The notes beneath the pieces are model-generated. The model was given only the letters and a program-made list of their open reading frames with translations, had not been told where the DNA came from and did no database searches. A stretch of 64,000 nucleotides of DNA from an uncultured Acidobacteriia bacterium (lineage in GTDB: Bacteria > Acidobacteriota > Terriglobia > Bryobacterales > Bryobacteraceae): contig CAIQWJ010000052.1 in NCBI GenBank assembly GCA_903875575.1, positions 62,001-126,000 of the forward strand. Reading direction: 5' to 3'. Every line of letters begins with the position of its first letter. Position 1 is the first letter of the stretch. Of this stretch, positions 43,037 through 51,208 are shown piece by piece. The position numbers were made by a program, and so were the translations under genes.

Positions 43037-43486
43037 TCAGGCCGCGTCGGCGCGGAGTTCCAGGACGTAGTAACGGCAATGTCCGGGCCCGATGTTTTTG
43101 AAATTGTGCATTTCGTTGGAGGCGAAGTATGAGACGGAGCCCGCGGTGGCGCGGTCGAGCTTGCCGTTGACGCTGGATTCGATGGTGCCTTCCACGATCA
43201 CGATGATTTCCTCGTGGACATGCTGGTGCGGCGGGTGCGAGATTTCGCCTGGCCCGAGCACGGTCTCATGCATTTCCATATTGAAGCCTTGATGAGTGGT
43301 GCCGATGAAAAAGCGGCGGCCCCGTTTCTTGTCGTCCCCGTTATAAGGAATGTCTTCGGTGTGATACAGCTTCGAAGGCAGCAGGGCGGGTTTGGCCGGC
43401 GCAGCCGGGGTGTTGATCTGCTGCGCGTTGGCGGCGGTGGCGAGCGCGGGGAGTAAGACGGCGAGGTCTCTGCGGGAAATGCTCAT
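43037..43486 (-). CDS. exported cupin protein
   Basis: 149 residues from ATG 43486, with a Tat-like start (MSISRRDLAVLLPALATAAN). One cupin_2 domain: metal ligands in HPPHQHVHEEIIVIVEGTIE (three His and Glu, residues about 88-107), second motif YFASNEMHNFKN. Probably a metal-binding periplasmic enzyme or sensor; the activity cannot be named. Convergent with the VOC gene (one-base gap). The Tat-type signal resembles that of the beta-helix protein at 43589 but they are divergent. Confidence 0.8.
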   Translation of the reverse strand: MSISRRDLAVLLPALATAANAQQINTPAAPAKPALLPSKLYHTEDIPYNGDDKKRGRRFFIGTTHQGFNMEMHETVLGPGEISHPPHQHVHEEIIVIVEGTIESSVNGKLDRATAGSVSYFASNEMHNFKNIGPGHCRYYVLELRADAA

Positions 43487-43588
43487 GGGAATGCGGCTGG
43501 CTCCTGAATAGCCAGTGTATATCGGGGCGAGCGGTTTGCAGCGGATAAACTGCCGGATGACAAATATGTCTACAATGGAGATCCTCGA

Positions 43589-46003
43589 ATGAGTTCCGTT
43601 ACCAGACGTCGCGCTCTGCAAACGCTGTCCGGAGTGGCAGCCTCCCTGACCATCACTCCGGCCCGCGCCGACTCGGCGGTGGAGCTCTTCGTGAGTCCGA
43701 CTGGGCGCGATTCGAACCCCGGCACCAAATCCCGCCCGCTGAAGACCTTCGCCGCCGCACAAATCGCGGCCCGCAAAGTCAAGGCGAAAGGGTCCCTGAC
43801 GGTATGGTTTCGCGCCGGTGTTTACTATTTGCCGGACACCATCGTTTTCACCACGGACGATTCCGGCAGTCAACTCAATCCGGTTACCTTCGCCGCGTTT
43901 CCCGGTGAAGAAGCCGTCATCAGCGGTGGCTCGAAACTATCACTCAACTGGCGACCCTACCGGGACGGCATCATTCAGGCACAGGTCCCTGCCGGTCTCA
44001 GAACAGATCAGATCTTCCTCAACGGACAGCGGCAGATCCTTGCACGCTATCCCAACTACGATCCAAAGGCGGAGTACTTTGACGGCTGGTCTCCCGATGC
44101 CTTCAGCAAAGAGCGCGCAGCCCGCTGGGCGGACCCCACGGGCGGTTTTATCCACGCCATGCACCGCTCCCTCTGGGGCGATTTCCACTATGTGATCACC
44201 GGCAAAAACCCCGCGGGCGAGCTCGCGTACGAAGGCGGCTGGCAGAATAATCGCCGCATGGGGATGCATGATAAGTATCGTTTCGTCGAGAATATCTTCG
44301 AGGAACTGGACTCCCCGGGCGAGTGGTTTCTAAACGAAAAGACCTCCACCCTTTACTTCTATCCGCCGCCCGGCACCGATCTCCGCAGTTCCGCGATCGA
44401 AGCGGTCCGCCTCCGCCATCTCATCGAGTTCCGCAGCACAGAGCAGAACCCCGTGAAGTGGCTCAACCTCCGCGGCTTCACCTTCCGGCATACGATGCGG
44501 ACGTTCATGGATAACAAAGAGCCCTTGCTCCGCAGCGACTGGACCACCTATCGCGGCGGCGCTCTGTTTTTCAACGGCGCGGAGGATTGCAACGTGGAAG
44601 ACTGCTTCCTGGATCAACCCGGCGGTAACGCGGTCTTTGTGAATATGTACAACCGACGGCTTGCCGTTCGGCGCTGCCACATTGCCAAAGCCGGTGCCAA
44701 CGGCGTGGCGTTTGTGGGCGATCCCAAAGCCGTGCGCAACCCTTTGTTCGAATATGAACAGCGGCAGAGTCTGCATGATATCGATCTGACGCCAGGACCG
44801 AAGACGAACAACTACCCGGCCAATTGCATTGTGGACGATTGTCTCATCTATCTCACAGGCCGCGTTGAGAAACAGACCGCCGGCGTGCAGATTTCCATGT
44901 CGAGCGGCATCACCGTGCGGCACTGTTCTATTTATGACGTTCCCCGCGCGGGCATCAATATATCGGAAGGCACCTGGGGCGGACACATCGTGGAATTCTG
45001 CGACGTTTTCGATACGGTAAAAGAAACCGGCGACCACGGGTCCTTCAATTCATGGGGACGCGACCGTTACTGGGGCCTGAAAGACATCGACCTGAACACC
45101 GTAACCACCGGTGACAATCGGAACCTGCCGCTTGCCGATGTTATTGAGCCCGTCACACTGCGGAACAGTCGCTGGCGCTGCGATCACGGCTGGGATATCG
45201 ATCTGGACGATGGTTCGTCGAATTATCACATCTATAACAATCTGGCCCTGAATGGCGGCATCAAGAACCGCGAAGGTTTTTTCCGGACGGTGGAAAACAA
45301 TGTCATGGTGGGCAACTCATTCCATCCGCATGTCTGGTACGGCAACAGCGAAGATGTTTTCCGGCGCAATATCGTCTTCACCGCGTACAAGCCGATCCGC
45401 GTGAACCCGCCCTGGGGCAAAGAGTGCGACTACAATTTACTCCATTCTGCCGGCACGGCGGACCCGCAGCCTGCGGCCGCTCTTCAGAAACTAAGTGGTA
45501 GAGACACAAACTCGATGGAGGCGGATGCTCTGTTCATCAATCCGTCCGTCGGCGACTACCGCGTGCGCGAAACTTCGCCTGCGCTGAAACTCGGCTTCGT
45601 GAATTTCCCCATGGATCAATTTGGCGTCCAGACGCCAGGGTTGAAGACAATCGCCCGGACGCCGCAATTGCCGGGCAACCCGGGCACGAATACGGCGCTA
45701 TCGCCTTCGCAGCGTGACGCGCGCCCCGTTATCTGGCGTGGGGCCTCCCTGAAGAATGTCACGGGCCCGGGCGAGATTTCGGCTTCCGGACTTTCGGGTG
45801 AGGCCGGAGTCCTGGTGCTCTCCGTTCCGCCACAAAGCCAGGCTGCCGCGCTCGGATTGCATGCAGGTGATGTGATCCTCAGGATCGGCACCCGGAACAC
45901 CGACAGCGTAGAGGATTTGTTGCGTCTTTCGGTACCGCAGGCCGCTGGCACCCTGATCGTGTTTCGCGACCAGCACGAAGTTACGCTGGCCCCTCTCAAG
46001 TAA
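43589..46003 (+). CDS. Tat-exported right-handed beta-helix protein with C-terminal PDZ
   Basis: 804 residues. Twin-arginine signal (VTRRRALQTLSGVAASL). Mature start VELFVSPTGRDSNPGTKSRP is the usual opening of pectate-lyase-like beta-helix proteins; a long parallel beta-helix follows (FFNGAEDCNVEDCFLDQPGG, VRRCHIAKAGANGVAFVGD, VRHCSIYDVPRAGINISEGT, to about residue 640). The last 75 residues form a PDZ domain (GVLVLSVPPQSQAAALGLHA, DVILRIGTRNTDSVEDLLRL). It is likely a secreted polysaccharide lyase or hydrolase; the catalytic residues cannot be pinned down. The PDZ fusion is uncommon. Confidence 0.8.
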   Translation: MSSVTRRRALQTLSGVAASLTITPARADSAVELFVSPTGRDSNPGTKSRPLKTFAAAQIAARKVKAKGSLTVWFRAGVYYLPDTIVFTTDDSGSQLNPVTFAAFPGEEAVISGGSKLSLNWRPYRDGIIQAQVPAGLRTDQIFLNGQRQILARYPNYDPKAEYFDGWSPDAFSKERAARWADPTGGFIHAMHRSLWGDFHYVITGKNPAGELAYEGGWQNNRRMGMHDKYRFVENIFEELDSPGEWFLNEKTSTLYFYPPPGTDLRSSAIEAVRLRHLIEFRSTEQNPVKWLNLRGFTFRHTMRTFMDNKEPLLRSDWTTYRGGALFFNGAEDCNVEDCFLDQPGGNAVFVNMYNRRLAVRRCHIAKAGANGVAFVGDPKAVRNPLFEYEQRQSLHDIDLTPGPKTNNYPANCIVDDCLIYLTGRVEKQTAGVQISMSSGITVRHCSIYDVPRAGINISEGTWGGHIVEFCDVFDTVKETGDHGSFNSWGRDRYWGLKDIDLNTVTTGDNRNLPLADVIEPVTLRNSRWRCDHGWDIDLDDGSSNYHIYNNLALNGGIKNREGFFRTVENNVMVGNSFHPHVWYGNSEDVFRRNIVFTAYKPIRVNPPWGKECDYNLLHSAGTADPQPAAALQKLSGRDTNSMEADALFINPSVGDYRVRETSPALKLGFVNFPMDQFGVQTPGLKTIARTPQLPGNPGTNTALSPSQRDARPVIWRGASLKNVTGPGEISASGLSGEAGVLVLSVPPQSQAAALGLHAGDVILRIGTRNTDSVEDLLRLSVPQAAGTLIVFRDQHEVTLAPLK

Positions 46004-46020
46004 CTTCGCCGGGGTCGCCT

Positions 46021-46300
46021 GCAATCGAGTGCCGAAGACGCGAGTCCGGGGTGGCGACCGTGTCGCACAAAGGTGCCACGCTCGCCACGCTGGGACCGGG
46101 AGATTACTTCGGAGAGGTTGCCCTGATCGATGGCGGCCCCCCGCTCGGCCACCGTGACCGCTGCGACCAACCTCGCTTGTTACGTGCTCACGTTCTGGGA
46201 ATTCCGCCCGTAGGTGGAACGCAATGGCGCAATCGGCTGGAAGCTTCTGCAGGCGCTGGCGAAACGGTTACGGGCAACCGAACCAGTTGAAACGAAGTAG
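46021..46300 (+). pseudogene. cyclic-nucleotide-binding domain gene remnant
   Basis: Reading from 46051: VATVSHKGATLATLGPGDYF then GEVALIDGG is an unmistakable phosphate-binding cassette of a cNMP-binding domain. At a run of six C (46137-46142) the frame shifts. Dropping one C restores PRSATVTAATNLACYVLTFW, then after an in-frame TAG (46211-46213) VERNGAIGWKLLQALAKRLR. There is no N-terminal part and no start. At least two lesions plus truncation make this a relic; one alone could be a sequence error. It lies in the gap behind the beta-helix gene. Confidence 0.75.
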
Positions 46301-46345
46301 CCTTCGGCAGCCGGTGGCAGGGCCGCCGCGCCGACGGATCACCCC

Positions 46346-46395
46346 CCCGGAACAATAACCAGCCTGTGGGTTCATGGCCTGGTTATTGTTCCGGG
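46346..46395. terminator. 17-bp perfect inverted repeat
   Basis: Left arm CCCGGAACAATAACCAG (46346-46362), right arm CTGGTTATTGTTCCGGG (46379-46395), 16-base loop. It lies between the cNMP relic and the convergent gene ending at 46413. Short T-tract after the right arm (CTTTA) is weak. Either a bidirectional terminator or a small inverted-repeat element. Confidence 0.55.
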
Positions 46396-46412
46396 CTTTA
46401 TGGAGAATGCTG

Positions 46413-46889
46413 CTACTGCCGTTCCATGACCAGCGTGGCCTTGGAAGACTTACCGTCATCTCCGGTGTAAGTCACCGATTGCGTCAACGTTTTTCCATCG
46501 GCGCTCAGCACGGTGTGGGTGGCTCTGACCACCTTCCCGTTCAGTGTGGAAGTGCCGTCGGTGGTGTTGGCGTCAACCCGCTTGGTTACCACGATCGCTC
46601 CCGCACCCGCAGCCGGAGCCCCCTCGGTATAAGTGACAGTCCCGCCCTTCAGTGGGGACATGTATTTGGAAGCAGTCGCTTTTCCGGTACCGTCAGTGCT
46701 CTTCACGGTCACCACACGATTGTCGCCCTGCTCCGCTATAACCACCGTCTGGTCTTTTATTTCGTGCCCTTTGGCAAACGTCGATTTCGCCACGTTCAGC
46801 TTCCAGGTTCCGACGAATCCATCGGCGGCCTGGAGTAATCCAACACCCAAACAGCTCAACACGGCGAAACAGAATACTCGTCTTTTCAT
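46413..46889 (-). CDS. secreted hypothetical protein, lipocalin-like
   Basis: 158 residues with signal peptide (RVFCFAVLSCLGVGLLQA). Mature start ADGFVGTWKLNVAKSTFAKG contains the GTWKLN pattern common in small secreted calycin-like beta-barrels of Acidobacteria; the rest is beta-rich (TVVIAEQGDNRVVTVKSTDG; VTYTGDDGKSSKATLVMERQ). It may bind a small hydrophobic ligand. No operon partner. Upstream (46890-47028) is a 139-base gap before the antiporter gene ends. Confidence 0.6.
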   Translation of the reverse strand: MKRRVFCFAVLSCLGVGLLQAADGFVGTWKLNVAKSTFAKGHEIKDQTVVIAEQGDNRVVTVKSTDGTGKATASKYMSPLKGGTVTYTEGAPAAGAGAIVVTKRVDANTTDGTSTLNGKVVRATHTVLSADGKTLTQSVTYTGDDGKSSKATLVMERQ

Positions 46890-47028
46890 TTGCTTTTCCC
46901 CATCCAGTTAGTAGTCCGGAGTCCGCACAGGCCCTTCGGCTCGGATGACTATATCACAAAGAACGCCCAAACACACGCCTGGTCGCAGGTTCTCTGAGCG
47001 GACTGAAACCGGGCGGATTGCCGCCGTT

Positions 47029-48369
47029 TTATGCGTTATCGGCGGCCCGAAGGTCGTTACGCGTTGAGCTTTCCAATCTGGTGGCGAAAGCCGACACACT
47101 GTAGGCTTCCCACGCGTTACTGCCGCGCAGCAGACGCCGCAGGATGGGCGTGGTCATGTAGGTGGTAACCACCGCCATGAACACCAGCATAAAGAAGACC
47201 GACTTCGGAATGATGCCGAGATCGTAACCGATATTGATGACGATCAGTTCCATCAGAGCGCGCGTGTTCATCAGGACGCCCACGATGGAAGCTTCACGCA
47301 TCGGCATGCCATTGGCGCGCGCTGCCAGGGTGCAGCCACCGAACTTGCCGATAATTGCGGCAACCAGCACAAGGCCGCAGAACATCCACAGCGTACCGCC
47401 CGTCATTTCGCCAACGTCGGTCCGCAGCCCCGTATAGGTGAAGAAGATCGGCAGAAAGAAGGCGGTGACGAAATCGTTGAGGCTGCTCTTCAGGGCCTCC
47501 CGGAATTCATGCTGGTCATACAGGATCGCTCCCATCATGAAGCCGCCAAAAATAGAGAAGATGCCGATCTTATTCGTGGCCGCAGCGGAAAGAAAAATCA
47601 GAATTAACACGATTGCGAGGGTATCGAGCGAGATGCGTCCGTTGTTTTCTTTGAGCTTCCTTGCGGTCCAGCGGATGAGTTGCGGGCGGACCACCAGGGC
47701 CATAATGAGGCCGTAAGCGATCAGGCTGCCCACCATGATTGCCATATTCACGGGGTCAAGCGTGGAGCGTACGATAGCAGTGACGAACGCGAGAATTGTC
47801 CAGCCGACAACATCGTCCATTGCGGCCGCGGAAATGGTGAGCGAGCCGACCAGCGTACGGTTGATGTTCAGCTCAATCATGATGCGGCCCAGGATTGGGA
47901 TCGCCGTGATGGACATCGCGGTGGCCATGAAAAGAGAAAAATTGAGCCAGCTGCCGGAGAGCCCGAGCTGGTCATGCATGACTTTGCCAAGTCCGAAGCC
48001 CAGCGCAAAGGGCAGGATGATGCCAGCGGCGGAAACCGAAGTCGCGGTGCGTTTGTTGCCGAACAAGTGACCGAAATCAAACTCCAGGCCGATCAGGAAC
48101 ATCAAGAGGATCAGGCCGAGTTGACTGAAGATGGAAAACACCTGGCCAATGCCGGGGTTGAAGACCGCATGAAAAACATCGGGGAAGACTCTGCCAAGAA
48201 GCGAAGGTCCGAGGATGAGGCCCGCCGCAATCTCTCCGCAGACCACCGGCTGACCGAGACGCTTGAAGAGGTTTCCCGCAAGCCGCGCAGCCCCCATGAT
48301 CACGACCAGCTGGATGATCACCAGAAGTAAAACTTCTTCAATCTTCGCGTTAACGGGCGATGAGTTCAT
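47029..48369 (-). CDS. CPA2-family cation:proton antiporter (Kef-type)
   Basis: 446 residues, about twelve membrane segments. Typical motifs: VVCGEIAAGLILGPSLLG (residues about 37-54), MFLIGLEFDFGHLF, TAMSITAIPILGRIMIEL and the acidic pair AMDDVVGW in helix 5/6, as in monovalent cation:proton antiporters 2. No C-terminal TrkA-N or USP domain, so it is the short form. It exchanges Na+ or K+ for H+ at the inner membrane; ion preference cannot be read. The C-terminal about 40 residues are hydrophilic. Confidence 0.92.
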   Translation of the reverse strand: MNSSPVNAKIEEVLLLVIIQLVVIMGAARLAGNLFKRLGQPVVCGEIAAGLILGPSLLGRVFPDVFHAVFNPGIGQVFSIFSQLGLILLMFLIGLEFDFGHLFGNKRTATSVSAAGIILPFALGFGLGKVMHDQLGLSGSWLNFSLFMATAMSITAIPILGRIMIELNINRTLVGSLTISAAAMDDVVGWTILAFVTAIVRSTLDPVNMAIMVGSLIAYGLIMALVVRPQLIRWTARKLKENNGRISLDTLAIVLILIFLSAAATNKIGIFSIFGGFMMGAILYDQHEFREALKSSLNDFVTAFFLPIFFTYTGLRTDVGEMTGGTLWMFCGLVLVAAIIGKFGGCTLAARANGMPMREASIVGVLMNTRALMELIVINIGYDLGIIPKSVFFMLVFMAVVTTYMTTPILRRLLRGSNAWEAYSVSAFATRLESSTRNDLRAADNA

Positions 48370-48462
48370 GTCGTTATTCGTGATTGCGGCACAACCGCTT
48401 CATTCTATGCCAGGCAGCGAGGTCTGGTTGTTTGCTGGCCGCAGTCTGGAAATGAACGACAG

Positions 48463-49230
48463 TTATTTTGCCGGAAGGTAGTCTGCCGGCACCTGGAACA
48501 ATGAGGGATCCGGCGGTGTCCGGCTGACGTTCAGGAGTTCGTAAGTGGTGGTGCCAAAGCGCGGGTCGGAGCTGACGCTTTTTATCAGCAGATTCAGATC
48601 CGATGAGAACCACCGTTCAGTGACGCTGCGCAACTCGCGGTCGTTGCCGATGGCACCGATGGGAATTGTGACCGTGGTACGCGTGCCGCGCGCCGTCACC
48701 CCGTTGACCGTCGTTGTACCGAGATTTTCCACGAAGTCGTTCTGTCCTCTCGAAGACGGGGGCGCTATCGACACCGTTGAGCCTATCTGGGGTTGTGTCA
48801 TCGCGTTGCCGCGACTGATTGTCGCGGTGCCACCCACCATGGCGGCCTTTACGGCCGTCTTTTTCGCCGGGTCCAGCAGATAGTTCACACCGGCAACGGG
48901 ATCATAGATGGCAATAAGATTTGAGGAGGCGAAACTGCCAATAGAACTCGAAGCGCGCATTTCACCCGTTCGGACGCGTCCCTCGGCGTCCCGATACTCA
49001 GGCATTGTGGCAGTCATATCGACCTGGTTGCCATTGAGCAGCGAGTCATGCGTCCGCACAGACGCCGTCGCCGAAAAGGGTTTGGCCGCCTCGGTTGGGG
49101 GCAATGGCAGGCTGTCCTGGTTCAGCGTTCTTCCGCCACTACTGATAGCGAAGAACTGAAACGCCCCGGACTGAGCCCGTAACACCGCCGACAATACCAG
49201 CCCCGCGACAAACAAGTATCTTCGATCCAT
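48463..49230 (-). CDS. secreted protein of the ECF sigma operon
   Basis: 255 residues with signal peptide (RYLFVAGLVLSAVLRAQSG). Body with many Ser/Thr/Ala: FSATASVRTHDSLLNGNQVD, RRTRTTV-like basic patch, LIAIYDPVAGVNYLLDPAKK, ERWFSSDLNLLIKSVSSDPR and TTYELLNVSRTPPDPSLFQV. The pattern of 'outer-membrane lipoprotein-sorting' type proteins (LolA/RseB-like) fits in the last 100 residues. It ends a sigma/anti-sigma operon with a 15-base gap, in the position of RseB, so it may sense the signal. This is inference. Confidence 0.6.
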   Translation of the reverse strand: MDRRYLFVAGLVLSAVLRAQSGAFQFFAISSGGRTLNQDSLPLPPTEAAKPFSATASVRTHDSLLNGNQVDMTATMPEYRDAEGRVRTGEMRASSSIGSFASSNLIAIYDPVAGVNYLLDPAKKTAVKAAMVGGTATISRGNAMTQPQIGSTVSIAPPSSRGQNDFVENLGTTTVNGVTARGTRTTVTIPIGAIGNDRELRSVTERWFSSDLNLLIKSVSSDPRFGTTTYELLNVSRTPPDPSLFQVPADYLPAK

Positions 49231-49245
49231 AAAAATCAGTCTCCT

Positions 49246-49827
49246 TTAATTCAACCGGACGTCGCCAAGAACCCGGACCGCATGCGCGCGTCCGTCTTCG
49301 CCCACCAAAACATCGGCCGGAACAATCACGTTCGGATCGCCGGCGACTCTGTATCCCGCCGCAATCAGGTTTGCCACGGGAATATTCATGCGCAAGACTG
49401 TCCTGTTCTCCCGCGGATCCAGGGGTGGCAAATACGGAATCCCGACAAACTGCATCGCGCCGGGACTCGCGGGCTGCTCCGGGTGCGAGATCACGACCAC
49501 GACCAACGCGCAGAGAGCCATCGCAGCGGCCATTGCCAGTATCAGGCGGATCATGACTGGCTGGCGAACCGGTGAGAGCCTTGACCGCAGGCGCTCTCTC
49601 TCGTCCGTCGGCACCGGAGCCTTCGCCTCCAGTTGCCTCCCCCAATCGGTCAACCCGCTGTCGATAGCGGTAAACCGTACAAGTTCCGCGCGACAGTCCG
49701 GACAAAGTTCCAGGTGCCCGCCGAGCCACCCGGCTTGTTCCGCAGACAGATCGCCATCCACGAATCCAGGCAGCAATCCGTGTGCGCGACCGCATTCCGG
49801 TTTGGACAGTTCCACAACTTCTTTCAT
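49246..49827 (-). CDS. zinc-type anti-sigma factor
   Basis: 193 residues from ATG 49827, with AGGA upstream, overlapping the sigma gene stop (ATGA). N-terminal cytoplasmic zf-HC2 domain: CGRAHGLLPGFVDGDLSAE and HLELCPDCRAEL, with the HxxxCxxC zinc motif. One membrane helix, IRLILAMAAAMALCALVVVV (about residues 102-121), and a periplasmic C-terminal part. It is predicted to hold the ECF sigma factor inactive at the membrane until a signal arrives. Confidence 0.88.
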   Translation of the reverse strand: MKEVVELSKPECGRAHGLLPGFVDGDLSAEQAGWLGGHLELCPDCRAELVRFTAIDSGLTDWGRQLEAKAPVPTDERERLRSRLSPVRQPVMIRLILAMAAAMALCALVVVVISHPEQPASPGAMQFVGIPYLPPLDPRENRTVLRMNIPVANLIAAGYRVAGDPNVIVPADVLVGEDGRAHAVRVLGDVRLN

Positions 49828-50399
49828 GAAAGTTCCTCGTTCAGGCGCGCCGTCGCACGATGCAACAGTGCACCTGCACTCGCCGTTTCGATGCCTAAAA
49901 TTGCCGCGATCTCCCGATACCGCAGGCCGGACGACCGCAGCAAAATACATTCACGCTGCTGCTGCGGCAGACCGTTGATAGCCCCGCCGAGGCGCCTGCT
50001 GCGTTCTTCATCGAGAACGGAATGTTCCGGACTGCAGCGGGGATCCACAATACCGCCCTCCCGCACCATCGCGTCGTCCAGTTGCACAGTTCGCTGACGG
50101 TGCGCGCTCCTCCGCTGATCGCGCAGATAGTTGCGCGCAACCTGAAATATCCAACCAGGGAGATTCGAGCGGTCTCCGTCTTTTTCGAGATGACGATAAA
50201 GCCGCAGGAAGGTTTCCTGCACAGCGTCGTCGGCATCGGCCGGTTTCGTGCCTGCGCAGAGAAGGTATCGCCGAAGCGGAACGCTCAATTCGTCGAACCA
50301 GCGCAGCGCTTCGTCGCGAGGCTGGTCCGCCGATGCCGACCGAGTCATGTTCGCGGTGCTCACATCCGGCTTCAGGTAGAGATCCATCTCAGCAGCCAT
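49824..50399 (-). CDS. ECF RNA polymerase sigma factor
   Basis: 191 residues. Region 2 contains FDELSVPLRRYLLCAGTKPA, DADDAVQETFLRLYRHLEKD and GWIFQVARNYLRDQRR; region 4 contains LPQQQRECILLRSSGLRYRE and IAAILGIETASAGALLHRAT. Standard ECF length. Start could also be ATG at 50348. Coupled by a four-base overlap to the anti-sigma gene, followed by the secreted protein gene. It should direct its own operon; promoter -35/-10 were not identified with certainty upstream. Confidence 0.93.
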   Translation of the reverse strand: MAAEMDLYLKPDVSTANMTRSASADQPRDEALRWFDELSVPLRRYLLCAGTKPADADDAVQETFLRLYRHLEKDGDRSNLPGWIFQVARNYLRDQRRSAHRQRTVQLDDAMVREGGIVDPRCSPEHSVLDEERSRRLGGAINGLPQQQRECILLRSSGLRYREIAAILGIETASAGALLHRATARLNEELS

Positions 50400-50523
50400 C
50401 TTCTCAATTCAGACAACGATTGAGTGGGGCTATTTATTGCGGTGGAGGAAAATATTTTTCGCTTTTGCGATGAGTGCCACGTACTGATTAAAGGGAAGGA
50501 GGCCGATTGTCTTCCCTGCGCGC

Positions 50524-50709
50524 CTACCCGTGGCCGAGCTTCATGATCCAGCCAATACCGAACAGCGCCACAATAAAGCATCCGAAGCAGTAAGCCCCGT
50601 AATGCACGCGCTCATTCTGCGTCTTCTTCGACGTGATACCCATCACCACCGAAACAAAGAGCGAGAACAGGAACGCGGCCTCAAAATGCGAGAGATTGAT
50701 CTTCGGCAT
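50524..50709 (-). CDS. small two-span membrane protein
   Basis: 61 residues. AAFLFSLFVSVVMGITSKKT and HYGAYCFGCFIVALFGIGWI are hydrophobic segments around a short charged loop (KKTQNERVH). It follows the DUF6677-type gene by six bases on the minus strand and is probably cotranscribed. Function unknown. An upstream gap (50400-50523) contains the ECF sigma leader on the same strand. Confidence 0.55.
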   Translation of the reverse strand: MPKINLSHFEAAFLFSLFVSVVMGITSKKTQNERVHYGAYCFGCFIVALFGIGWIMKLGHG

Positions 50710-50715
50710 GGGTAA

Positions 50716-51165
50716 TTAATCCTTCTTGCCCGCTACGATTTCGTAGGCGTCCACCATCGCGAGAATGTTCAGCAGACCGGCCGTGACCAGAAACTTGGTG
50801 CCGTAATCGTGAACGTCGCCCGCCATATCCGGCTGCGAGTAGCCGAACATGCTGGCCAGTATGTAAATTCCGCCCGCCGCAAGGTTGCAGACGAAGCCGC
50901 CATAGTTGATGAGCGACGTGAGATAGTCCGTACCCTTCTCCGGCGTAAACATCATCCCGCTCATGGACAGACCAAACAGGAACATCAGCACAACTGACGC
51001 GAAAATCAGCGCGCCGCGGCCCAGTTTCTTCTGCATGATGTGCCCGGCACCGGGGATGAGCCACGCGGCGATCACCGGCAGCAGCCACACCTGCAGCGGC
51101 GGCATGGGAACATCGGCTTCGGCCTGTGAATCCAGGGTCTGGCTGTTATTGACGCTATCGCTCAT
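50716..51165 (-). CDS. DUF6677-type membrane protein
   Basis: 149 residues with four hydrophobic segments. The start VWLLPVIAAWLIPGAGHIMQ with KKLGRGALIFASVVLMFLFG is like the TM2-domain-related DUF6677 proteins of Acidobacteria (recalled, not verified). C-terminus basic (EIVAGKKD). N-terminal 25 residues are polar and Ser/Asp-rich, probably cytoplasmic. Function unknown; followed by the 61-residue membrane protein. Confidence 0.65.
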   Translation of the reverse strand: MSDSVNNSQTLDSQAEADVPMPPLQVWLLPVIAAWLIPGAGHIMQKKLGRGALIFASVVLMFLFGLSMSGMMFTPEKGTDYLTSLINYGGFVCNLAAGGIYILASMFGYSQPDMAGDVHDYGTKFLVTAGLLNILAMVDAYEIVAGKKD

Positions 51166-51208
51166 ATAAGGGGTTGGGGCACGGTGTTCCTGAGACCCAT
51201 TTACTACT

